A DNA stretch of 64,000 nucleotides from Polaribacter sp. SA4-12. GTDB taxonomy: Bacteria > Bacteroidota > Bacteroidia > Flavobacteriales > Flavobacteriaceae. Shown here piece by piece: positions 26,842 through 34,210 of the stretch. Within the stretch, counting starts at the first letter, position 1; every line of letters begins with the position of its first letter. Below the pieces are notes generated by a model that had not been told where the DNA came from, ran no database searches, and was given only the letters and a program-made list of their open reading frames with translations. Position numbers and translations under genes: made by a program. The DNA lies in assembly GCF_002163675.1 (NCBI RefSeq), contig NZ_CP019334.1, positions 1,064,001 through 1,128,000 of the forward strand. The letters run 5' to 3'.

Positions 26842-29043
26842 ATGAAAAAAATCTCTTTATTACTTTTTTCACTATTCTTTGTTGTTGCAGGTACTATTGC
26901 ACAAGAAAAAAAAGAGGAGAATAAAATACAACAAGGTCACATAGATCAAAACAAATTTAGACAACTAAAAGATGTTTTGGCTACTCCTAACGATCAACAT
27001 GCTGCATCTGGTGCTCCTGGAAGTCAGTATACTCAGCAGAAAGTAGATTATGTAATGGACATTCGTTTAGACGAAAATAAAAATCATATCTATGGTGATG
27101 AAAAAATTACGTATCACAATAATTCTAAAGACCAATTAGATTATTTATGGGTTCAGTTAGACCAAAACATGAGAGCAGATGATTCTAAAACTCCTTTAAC
27201 GAAGTCTTCTAGAGTTTCTACTTATCTTTCTCCTAAAAAGTTTAAAACTTCTTTTATGAAAGAAAGTAATGGCTTTGGTTTTAATATAGAAAAAGTAGAA
27301 AGTGAAGGTATACCTTTATCTCACTTTGTAAACAGTACCATGATGCGTATTGATTTACCAAAACCACTTGCTTCTGGAGAAACTTTTAAATTCAGAATAA
27401 AATGGAATTATAAAGTAAACAACTATATAGAAGATGGAGGACGTTCTGGTTATGAAAAATTTCCTGATGGAAATAACAATTACGTAATTGCTCAATTTTT
27501 TCCAAGATTGGCAGTATATAATAACGTTGAAGGATGGCAAAATATGCAATTTTGGGGACGAAGTGAATTCGCTCTAGAATTTGGAGATTATGAAGTAAAC
27601 TTAACAGTACCTTCAGATCATATTGTAGACGCAACTGGTGTTTTACAAAACGAAAAAAAGGTGTTGACTAAAACACAACGCAAACGTTGGGAAAAAGCTA
27701 GAAAAACTTTTGACAATCCTGTATTAATTGTAACACAAGCTGAAGCTGAAAAAGCTGAAAAAGGACGTGCTACAAATACAAAAACGTGGCAATTTAAAGC
27801 AAAAAGAGTTAGAGATTTTGCTTTTGCTTCTTCTAGAAAATATATTTGGGATGCAATGGCTACCAATATAAATGGTAAAAGTGTAATGGCAGTTTCTTTA
27901 TATCCAAAAGAAGGAAATCCTTTATGGGAAGAGCATTCTACAAGAGCTGTTGCAACAACACTTATTGAATATTCTAAATTAACGTTCGATTATCCGTATC
28001 CAAAAGCAATTTCTGTACACGCAAAAAGCCAAGGAATGGAATACCCAATGATTTGTTTCAACTTTGGTCGTCCAAATCCTGATGGAACGTATTCTGATAG
28101 AACTAAAAAAGGAATGCTTGGTGTAATTATACATGAGGTTGGTCATAACTTTTTTCCTATGATTGTAAATTCTGATGAAAGACAATGGACTTGGATGGAT
28201 GAAGGTTTAAATTCATTTGTTGAAATTTTAGCAGAATTCAAATATGATAAAGAGTTATTTGATCAAAATCCTGCAAAAAAAATCACAAGATATATGGGTG
28301 GAGATCAAAGTAACATCTCTCCTATAATGTCTCAAGGAGATTATGTAAAACAGTTTGGTTCTAATGCGTATGCAAAACCAGCTGCTGGTTTGTACATTTT
28401 AAGACAAACTATTATGGGACCAGAATTATTTGACCACGCGTTTAGAAGTTATTCTAAAAGATGGATGTTTAAGCACCCAACACCAGCAGATTTCTTTAGA
28501 TCTATGGAAGATGCTTCTGGTATGGATTTAGATTGGTTTTGGAGAGGTTGGTTCTATACAACTGATGTTAATGATATTGGTATTAAAGAAGTTAAACCAT
28601 TATATTTAACTGATAAACCTGGTGAAAGAGTTGCTAAATTAAAAGAGAAATACAAGCAATATTTTGATGGTTTAGGAGACTTAGTTTATATCACTGATAA
28701 AAAAGAAGATGCAAACTCTAATGCTATGGATACTTATGCAGATGGTAAAGAAGTACCTTCATTTATTTATTCTGTTGAATTTGAAAAACCAGGAGGTTTA
28801 ATTATGCCATTAATCGTTGAGTTAACGTATGCTGATGGAACTAAAGAAAAACAAACTTTTCCTGCTCAAATTTGGATGAAAGATGATACTACCGTAAAAA
28901 GAGTATTTGCTTCAACACAAGAAATAACAAGTATAAAAGTAGATCCAGATTTTGAAACTGCAGATGTAGATACTTCTAACAACAGTTGGCCAAAGAAAGA
29001 ATCTAATAAATTTGATACTTTTAAAAATAAAGTAAAAGAATAA
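26842..29043 (+). CDS. M1 family metallopeptidase, copy 2
   Basis: 733 residues, with signal peptide (MKKISLLLFSLFFVVAGTIAQ) and the same architecture as copy 1. The zinc site is His431 and His435 in HEVGH with Glu454, and GMEYP is again present. The central and C-terminal blocks (ADFFRSMEDASGMDLDWFWRGWFYTTD) are nearly the same as in copy 1, whereas copy 2 has an extra segment around KPGERVAKLKEKYKQYF. The pair comes from a tandem duplication that also copied upstream DNA. Different peptide preference is possible. Confidence 0.9.
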   Translation: MKKISLLLFSLFFVVAGTIAQEKKEENKIQQGHIDQNKFRQLKDVLATPNDQHAASGAPGSQYTQQKVDYVMDIRLDENKNHIYGDEKITYHNNSKDQLDYLWVQLDQNMRADDSKTPLTKSSRVSTYLSPKKFKTSFMKESNGFGFNIEKVESEGIPLSHFVNSTMMRIDLPKPLASGETFKFRIKWNYKVNNYIEDGGRSGYEKFPDGNNNYVIAQFFPRLAVYNNVEGWQNMQFWGRSEFALEFGDYEVNLTVPSDHIVDATGVLQNEKKVLTKTQRKRWEKARKTFDNPVLIVTQAEAEKAEKGRATNTKTWQFKAKRVRDFAFASSRKYIWDAMATNINGKSVMAVSLYPKEGNPLWEEHSTRAVATTLIEYSKLTFDYPYPKAISVHAKSQGMEYPMICFNFGRPNPDGTYSDRTKKGMLGVIIHEVGHNFFPMIVNSDERQWTWMDEGLNSFVEILAEFKYDKELFDQNPAKKITRYMGGDQSNISPIMSQGDYVKQFGSNAYAKPAAGLYILRQTIMGPELFDHAFRSYSKRWMFKHPTPADFFRSMEDASGMDLDWFWRGWFYTTDVNDIGIKEVKPLYLTDKPGERVAKLKEKYKQYFDGLGDLVYITDKKEDANSNAMDTYADGKEVPSFIYSVEFEKPGGLIMPLIVELTYADGTKEKQTFPAQIWMKDDTTVKRVFASTQEITSIKVDPDFETADVDTSNNSWPKKESNKFDTFKNKVKE

Positions 29044-29069
29044 ACTTTTTTTAAGAATTCTTATTTTAC

Positions 29070-29106
29070 AAAAAGCCTCACAAATTTAATTTGTGAGGCT
29101 TTTATT
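29070..29106 (+). terminator. Rho-independent terminator (both directions)
   Basis: AAGCCTCACAAA pairs with TTTGTGAGGCTT across a 5-base loop, flanked by A and T runs, between the M1 gene and the convergent ExbB-like gene. Confidence 0.9.
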
Positions 29107-29137
29107 TGTTTAAAACAGTAGTTGCTACTATTGTTTT

Positions 29138-29500
29138 TTAATTGCTTTTCAATGTAGATTTCCTCTTTATCAAAATGAGTGGTAGTAAAGAAATAATAAA
29201 AATAATCATTCCATAAATAGTTGTAATTGTAGAAACTTTAAGTCCATTATACATAATTTGTGGCTTAACACTTCCAACCTCACCTAAATAAGAGAATGCT
29301 TGATGAAGACCAATAACTTGCCCTAAAATACCAAATGTAAGCGCTAGTATTCCCACATACTTAATTTGATGAAGTCTTTCAATAAGTTTTTCTTCAGACT
29401 TCGAGATCATTGAAAAAATGATTCCCACAATAATAATCAATAGAAATATTGATAATATTGACATAAATAACGCTCCACCTGACACAAATAATTCTTTCAT
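29138..29500 (-). CDS. MotA/TolQ/ExbB-like membrane protein (orphan, short)
   Basis: 120 residues with three membrane segments: near 11-33, 47-65 (KYVGILALTFGILGQVIGLHQAF) and 90-110 (STITTIYGMIIFIISLLPLIL). The second and third match the MotA/TolQ/ExbB proton-channel core. No ExbD/TolR partner lies nearby and the protein is about half the usual TolQ length, so it may be a reduced or regulatory member. It is divergent from the LytTR gene. Confidence 0.65.
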   Translation of the reverse strand: MKELFVSGGALFMSILSIFLLIIIVGIIFSMISKSEEKLIERLHQIKYVGILALTFGILGQVIGLHQAFSYLGEVGSVKPQIMYNGLKVSTITTIYGMIIFIISLLPLILIKRKSTLKSN

Positions 29501-29663
29501 AATAATATGTTTTTAAATGATTAATAATGAAACAAATAAAGAAAAATACAGTCAATTCTACAATGTCGAAAACTGTTGTTAAGCTGCTGTATCCTTGTGT
29601 TTATAGTAGACATTCTTAAAAATGATTATTTTAGCACAAAAATGATATAAATTTATAAAAAAA

Positions 29664-30422
29664 ATGGTTCTGAAGTTAAAAAAAATAAAATATCATTTAG
29701 CATTTTGGGGAGTTGTGCTGATATCTATCTCTTTGGTCTTTGGGCATTCTTGGGGTAATATATTTGCAGCATTCACTTATGTAGCCATTTTAACACCTAT
29801 AGTAATTAGTGTTGTATATTTATTTAATTTTTATTTGGTACCACGTTATTTAATAACTCATCAATATTTTAAATTTTTATTATATAGTTGCTTAACGGTA
29901 GCTATTTCTCTTTTGCTAGAATCATACTTAATTGTTTTCTCTTTTATTTTACTTGGCCACTTTGATTTTCATAAAGTAGCGCCAAATGCTTCTGATACAA
30001 TTCTATTATTTGTTGTTCTATATTTATTTGTATTTGCAACAAGTACCTTTATTTTGTTTAAACACCTTTCTTTAGCCAATCAAAAGATTGATATTTATGA
30101 TGAAAAACAAAAAAATGAGAGTAAAGTTTTACTTGAAGTTATTAGTAATAGAAAGAAAGTTAACATACAATTTGATACAATACTGTACATTGAAAGTTTA
30201 AGTGATTACATTATAATTCACACAACTAAAAAAGAATATCAGAGTAAAGAACGTATCAGTAAAATACAAAAACGTTTACCACATTCTTTTATAAGAATAC
30301 ATCGCTCATTTATTGTCAACAAAGAAAACATCTTTTCCTATGCTAGTAATTATATAACAATTAATGATAAGGATTTACCAATTGGCAGAAGTTACAGACA
30401 AGATATTAAGCATTTATTATAA
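29664..30422 (+). CDS. LytTR-type DNA-binding regulator with membrane sensor
   Basis: 252 residues with four membrane segments in the first 135 residues and a C-terminal LytTR DNA-binding domain (about 150-250): NIQFDTILYIESLSDYIIIHT, KERISKIQKRLP and FIRIHRSFIVNKENI. Membrane-bound LytTR proteins without a histidine kinase are common in Bacteroidetes. The signal and target genes are unknown; the divergent ExbB-like gene and the following lipoprotein gene are candidates. Confidence 0.85.
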   Translation: MVLKLKKIKYHLAFWGVVLISISLVFGHSWGNIFAAFTYVAILTPIVISVVYLFNFYLVPRYLITHQYFKFLLYSCLTVAISLLLESYLIVFSFILLGHFDFHKVAPNASDTILLFVVLYLFVFATSTFILFKHLSLANQKIDIYDEKQKNESKVLLEVISNRKKVNIQFDTILYIESLSDYIIIHTTKKEYQSKERISKIQKRLPHSFIRIHRSFIVNKENIFSYASNYITINDKDLPIGRSYRQDIKHLL

Positions 30423-30455
30423 GCTAATTTTAATAAAAAACTGGTGTTACTCTTC

Positions 30456-30486
30456 TTGATTTTTTAATTCAAAAAAACTAACTTCG
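30456..30486 (+). promoter_or_regulatory. Promoter with -33 TTG and -7 TAnnTTCG
   Basis: TTG at 30456-30458 and TAACTTCG at 30479-30486 are 20 bases apart, the expected Bacteroidetes spacing. The -7 region is repeated at 31186-31208. Confidence 0.5.
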
Positions 30487-30519
30487 CTAACTACCATTAT
30501 AATACATTAAACACACTAT

Positions 30520-31029
30520 ATGAAACTAAAATACATCTCAATACTAATCGTTTTTCTGTTTTTCAATTGTGAAAAGAAAAAAGAAATTAGTTCTATAAAT
30601 GAAGAGAATTGGTCGAAAAGAAAAATTAATTTAACTTCTAAAGATTCTCTAGAATACGGAAAAACATATCTTTCTATTTATTCAGAAATTTATAGTTATT
30701 CAGAACATAAAAAACAAAGTTTAACTGCAATGGTTAGTTTAAGAAATACTAGCGATTTAGATAGTATCTATCTTTTAAAAGCTGAGTATTATGACACTCA
30801 TGGAAAATCGATTAGAAAATACTTTAATTACCCAATTTATTTAGCTCCTTTAGAAACTATTGAAATTATAATAGATGAAATGGATCTTACAGGAGGAACA
30901 GGCTCTAACTTCATTTTTGAATGGAAAGTACCAAAAAACACTTCTGAACCATTATTTGAAGCTATAATGAGCTCTACAATGAGCCAACAAGGGTTGTCTT
31001 TTACAACACATGGTAAAAGAGTAAAATAA
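30520..31029 (+). CDS. DUF3124-like lipoprotein
   Basis: 169 residues. The signal MKLKYISILIVFLFFNC ends in a lipobox Cys. The mature part shows TYLSIYSEIYSYSEHKKQSLTAMVSLRNTSDLDSIYLLKAEYYDTHGKSIRKYF and an acidic TGGTGSNFIFEW block near residue 125, the pattern of DUF3124, a periplasmic family of unknown role. It probably has its own promoter. A perfect 16-base palindrome (GGGTTTAATTAAACCC, 31031-31046) and a terminator follow. Confidence 0.75.
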   Translation: MKLKYISILIVFLFFNCEKKKEISSINEENWSKRKINLTSKDSLEYGKTYLSIYSEIYSYSEHKKQSLTAMVSLRNTSDLDSIYLLKAEYYDTHGKSIRKYFNYPIYLAPLETIEIIIDEMDLTGGTGSNFIFEWKVPKNTSEPLFEAIMSSTMSQQGLSFTTHGKRVK

Positions 31030-31071
31030 AGGGTTTAATTAAACCCACAACATTCTTAGATTTTTTATTAC

Positions 31072-31100
31072 AAACCGAAACTTAATAGTTTCGGTTTTTT
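31072..31100 (+). terminator. Rho-independent terminator
   Basis: AAACCGAAAC and GTTTCGGTTT flank a TTAATA loop, followed by a T-run, after the DUF3124-like gene. Confidence 0.85.
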
Positions 31101-31192
31101 TGTTTGAAAACATTAGTAAAAACGAACACATTTTTGATTTTATTTTAATGAAAAACAGTTGTATTTACTGTAGTTTTTTTGACTCAAAAAAC

Positions 31193-31200
31193 TAACTTCG
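31193..31200 (+). promoter_or_regulatory. Promoter -7-like element (TAnnTTCG), repeat of 30479-30486
   Basis: TAACTTCG within a 23-base segment (31186-31208) identical to 30472-30494. It precedes the secreted-protein gene at 31258. Confidence 0.4.
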
Positions 31201-31257
31201 CTAACTACTATATAAAACATCAAAACATTGTTTAAACATGTTTAAGTTAGCATACAT

Positions 31258-31791
31258 ATGAGAAACAAACTTTTGATAATATTATTTACATTGTTTTTTA
31301 CCCAAACTTATTCACAAGATTTTGGTGAAATAAAAATTGATTCAAAACTTCAGATTAAACATTCTGACACGTTGAAAAATATTGGAGAAAGATTGACTGG
31401 AAAGTGGAAGTATCTTGGAAAAAGAAAAGGAGGAATTTTGAACGATACATTAAATGTAAGTTTTAGTAATAACAAAAAGACTACAGTTATAGTTGAAAAT
31501 GGAATTATATTTGAATTAGCAGACGGAAAAAGAAAAAAAGCAAATTATTATTCAGAAACAACTTATGAATTTGATAATGGAAAAGGATATTATTCTCTTG
31601 AGGAAAAGTCTTTTAATGATGATTGGGAAACAATAACTTCTTGTCAACCAGTCCCTGAATTAGTTTATTATAAAGAAAAGTTTGGAATTCTTTTTATTGG
31701 AATGGCAGGACAAAACTTTGAACCGATTCGTGAATTAAACATTAATAATCTGATTTTCGAAAACGGAGAAGAATATCAAAAAATTGAATAA
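31258..31791 (+). CDS. Hypothetical secreted protein, 177 aa
   Basis: A signal peptide (MRNKLLIILFTLFFTQTYSQ) is followed by a small beta-rich domain with RLTGKWKYLGKRKGG and YEFDNGKGYYSLEEKS, similar in layout to lipocalin-like or calycin proteins, but I cannot assign a family. It is preceded by a copied promoter region and followed only 8 bases after its stop by the attC-like repeat at 31800-31930, so the gene plus repeat looks like a cassette. Confidence 0.65.
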   Translation: MRNKLLIILFTLFFTQTYSQDFGEIKIDSKLQIKHSDTLKNIGERLTGKWKYLGKRKGGILNDTLNVSFSNNKKTTVIVENGIIFELADGKRKKANYYSETTYEFDNGKGYYSLEEKSFNDDWETITSCQPVPELVYYKEKFGILFIGMAGQNFEPIRELNINNLIFENGEEYQKIE

Positions 31792-31799
31792 ATACATAT

Positions 31800-31930
31800 G
31801 CTAACACCGTGTAAAAAAAATTGCTTAATTTTAGCTTAATCAAAGTTGTTGCTTTTTTACTCACTCCTATTTTCCTGCGGAAAATAGCCGTTCATAAAAA
31901 TCGCAACTTTTTATACACAAAAACGTTAGC
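31800..31930. repeat. attC-like structured repeat, copy 2 (complete)
   Basis: Nested inverted repeats over 131 bases: GCTAAC (31800-31805) with GTTAGC (31925-31930), GTGTA with TACAC inside, GTTGC with GCAAC, and a central hairpin CTATTTTCC (31867-31875), loop TGC, GGAAAATAG (31879-31887). The layout (terminal AAC...GTT boxes, a long imperfect hairpin, position right behind a stop codon) resembles integron attC sites. The core boxes do not fit the attC consensus exactly. Confidence 0.6.
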
Positions 31931-31935
31931 GAATC

Positions 31936-31971
31936 AAAAAAAAGCCTCGAAATTTCTTCGAGACTTTTTTA
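31936..31971. terminator. Rho-independent terminator (both directions)
   Basis: CTCGAA (31946-31951) pairs with TTCGAG (31957-31962), with A-run before and T-run after. It lies between the cassette-like repeat and the convergent acyltransferase gene. Confidence 0.8.
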
Positions 31972-31995
31972 TATAAAATAATTATGCTTTTAAGA

Positions 31996-32814
31996 TTAAG
32001 AAGTCCAAAATTCTCTTTTCTTGTTTAGCACTTCTTCTTCTTTAAGATATTCTTCCGCTTCTTTAGGTGAAAGTACTTTTAAGAACGATTTATGTTGTTC
32101 TATAGAATACTCTATCTTAGTAATGATATCTGCAATTTCTTCGTTTTCATAATCTATTTCTAACGGTTCTTTAATAACCATAGATTGCAACACATTTCGT
32201 TTTTTAATACTCAATCCTTTTTTATCAAAAGAACGTCTAAAACCATCTATTACAATTGGCACTACAATTGGCTTATAGGTTTTAATAATATGAGCTGTAC
32301 CTCTTCTAATTGGCTTAAAAGGAGTTGTTGTACCTTGTGGAAACGTAATTACCCAACCATCTTTTATTGCTTTACCAATATTAGAAATATCAGAATTTTT
32401 AACTTGTCTGTTTACATTTTTACCAGCACTTCTCCATGTTCTATCAATAGAAACAGAACCACCATAAGCCATTAGTTTTGGTAAAATACCAGAACGCATG
32501 GTTTCTCCTGCTGCAACAAAGTAAATGTTTAATTTAGGATTCCAAATATAACCTACATTTTTAATATTATCATCTCTACCTTTTAAAGACGCATTAAAAA
32601 CATGAAACATAGCAGCTACATCAGCAAAATAAGTTTGATGATTAGAAATAAACAACACATTTCTATCTGGTAAGTTTCTTAAAATTTCGGATCCTTCAAT
32701 TTGTAAGTTATTAAATTTACGATATCTCCCGTGAGAAATAAGCCCGAAAATTCTTATGATTATTTTTTTTATAAATAAAATCTGACCAAATATATTCCTT
32801 TTAAATAAAGGCAT
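31996..32814 (-). CDS. Lysophospholipid acyltransferase family protein
   Basis: 272 residues of the PlsC superfamily. The catalytic block is SNHQTYFAD (His59, Asp65), with five residues between His and Asp instead of the usual four, and the later VTFPQGTTTPF supplies the substrate-binding motif normally written FPEGTRS. It acylates lysophosphatidic acid or a related lipid at the inner membrane. The exact acceptor is uncertain. It is 57 bases downstream of the Nudix gene on the same strand. Confidence 0.85.
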   Translation of the reverse strand: MPLFKRNIFGQILFIKKIIIRIFGLISHGRYRKFNNLQIEGSEILRNLPDRNVLFISNHQTYFADVAAMFHVFNASLKGRDDNIKNVGYIWNPKLNIYFVAAGETMRSGILPKLMAYGGSVSIDRTWRSAGKNVNRQVKNSDISNIGKAIKDGWVITFPQGTTTPFKPIRRGTAHIIKTYKPIVVPIVIDGFRRSFDKKGLSIKKRNVLQSMVIKEPLEIDYENEEIADIITKIEYSIEQHKSFLKVLSPKEAEEYLKEEEVLNKKREFWTS

Positions 32815-32871
32815 TCTCTTTTAATTTTTAGTGAGTTGATAACAAACTTACAAAAACAATTAATAAAGATA

Positions 32872-33498
32872 CTATTTTAACAGTTCTTTAATTTCAGAAA
32901 GCATCATTGCTGTGGCTCCCCAAACAATGTAATCATTTAATTTAAAGCAAGGTACTTCTATATTTCCCATATATGAAGTATTCATATTTACTGAAGTTAT
33001 ATTTGTATCATTCAATAAATCACTTACTAAAACCTCAATTGTTTTATCTACTTCGTAATTTAAGTCAAAATCTGGTTTTTGATCAACAAAACCAATAAAC
33101 GGCGTTGCTAAAAAATTACTTGGAGGTATGTAAACATCTGTTAATTCTCTAATTACGTTAATTGATGATTCTATAATACCAACTTCTTCAAAAGTTTCTC
33201 TTAATGCTGTTTTCTGAAGATTTTCATCTGTTTCCTCAATCTTTCCTCCAGGAAAACTTATTTGTGCAGAATGCGTTCCTTTATAGCTCGCTCTTTGCGT
33301 TAAAAGGAAACAAGTTTTATTATATTCATTCGAATAAAACAAAGCCAATACAGCAGCTCTTCTTGGGTTATTTGCTCTTATTTTATCTGCGTCGTATTTT
33401 AAACGCAATTTAGGAGCTAATTTAAATTGTGCATCTAAACCACCTAATTCAGTAGTTTTTAGTTGTTCTATTTTTTTTTTGAAGTTATTAAAATCCAC
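32872..33498 (-). CDS. CoA pyrophosphatase-type Nudix hydrolase
   Basis: 208 residues with the CoA-type signature LLTQR (66-70), His76 and ISFPGGKIEE, followed by the Nudix core LRETFEEVGI (99-108). It hydrolyses CoA or acyl-CoA to phosphopantetheine and 3',5'-ADP, or related dinucleotides. The start is GTG at 33498: an in-frame TGA lies directly upstream, so no earlier start is possible, and there is no later ATG before the conserved part. Confidence 0.85.
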   Translation of the reverse strand: MDFNNFKKKIEQLKTTELGGLDAQFKLAPKLRLKYDADKIRANNPRRAAVLALFYSNEYNKTCFLLTQRASYKGTHSAQISFPGGKIEETDENLQKTALRETFEEVGIIESSINVIRELTDVYIPPSNFLATPFIGFVDQKPDFDLNYEVDKTIEVLVSDLLNDTNITSVNMNTSYMGNIEVPCFKLNDYIVWGATAMMLSEIKELLK

Positions 33499-33596
33499 TC
33501 AGAATCTTTTTAGATGAAACAAAATTATCAATTTCAGATTTAAATAAATATTATTTGGCAAGAATTTTGATTAATTTAGTATAATTAAAACACTAC

Positions 33597-33863
33597 ATGA
33601 ATAAAAAATACAAAAAATTAGCTTTAAGCATTGTTTTAGATGCTTTTGGATTTATACCAATTCCTTTTTTAGATTTTGCGTGGGCACCTCTTTCTGCATA
33701 TTTAATGACAAGAATGTATAAAGGAAAAGAAGGTAAAATAGCGGGTATTATCAGTTTTGTAGAAGAAATTCTACCTTTAGATGTAATACCAACATTTACA
33801 ATAATGTGGATTTATACGTACGTTGTAAACAAAGAAAAAACGGAAGAAATTATAGAAATTTAA
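33597..33863 (+). CDS. Hypothetical small membrane protein, 88 aa
   Basis: Hydrophobic segments (LALSIVLDAFGFIPIPFLDFAW and IIPFVEE-like region through LPLDVIPTFTIMWIYTYVV) suggest a two-pass inner-membrane protein, and the LPLDVIPTFTIMW region is similar in flavour to flavobacterial small membrane proteins. The family is not recognised. Its coding end overlaps the convergent DUF6787 gene by 4 bases. Confidence 0.6.
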   Translation: MNKKYKKLALSIVLDAFGFIPIPFLDFAWAPLSAYLMTRMYKGKEGKIAGIISFVEEILPLDVIPTFTIMWIYTYVVNKEKTEEIIEI

Positions 33864-34171
33864 GCTTCTTTTTTAAATAAAAAACCTAAACCTAATCTAC
33901 TTAAAAACTTTTTTTCGAAAGCCCAAAAGAATTTAAACTGACCAAAAAACCAACCAACAATTGGAAGCGTAGCTTGATAAATCGGAAAAATTAATAAAAT
34001 TCTTAATGGCCAATACACCCATGCACTTGTTGTTTCTGGTGATATTCCTAAATAAGCGGTAATTGGTTTTGCAACTAAAGTGGCAAAAGAACCATTTATA
34101 GAAAAAACTAATAATATTGCCAAAATTGACCAATTACTTTTTACTCCCCAACGTTGTTTTAATTTCTCCAT
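33860..34171 (-). CDS. DUF6787 family membrane protein
   Basis: 103 residues from ATG 34171 (a TTG three codons upstream is not preferred). The start MEKLKQRWGVKSNWSILAILLVFSINGS and the motif ITAYLGI...WVYWPLRILLIFPIYQATLPIVGWFFGQFKFFW are typical of DUF6787, a small flavobacterial membrane family of unknown role. It has two or three hydrophobic segments. Confidence 0.75.
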   Translation of the reverse strand: MEKLKQRWGVKSNWSILAILLVFSINGSFATLVAKPITAYLGISPETTSAWVYWPLRILLIFPIYQATLPIVGWFFGQFKFFWAFEKKFLSRLGLGFLFKKEA

Positions 34172-34210
34172 ATTTGGCAAAACTACAATTAGGAAACCAA
34201 TAAAGAAAAT

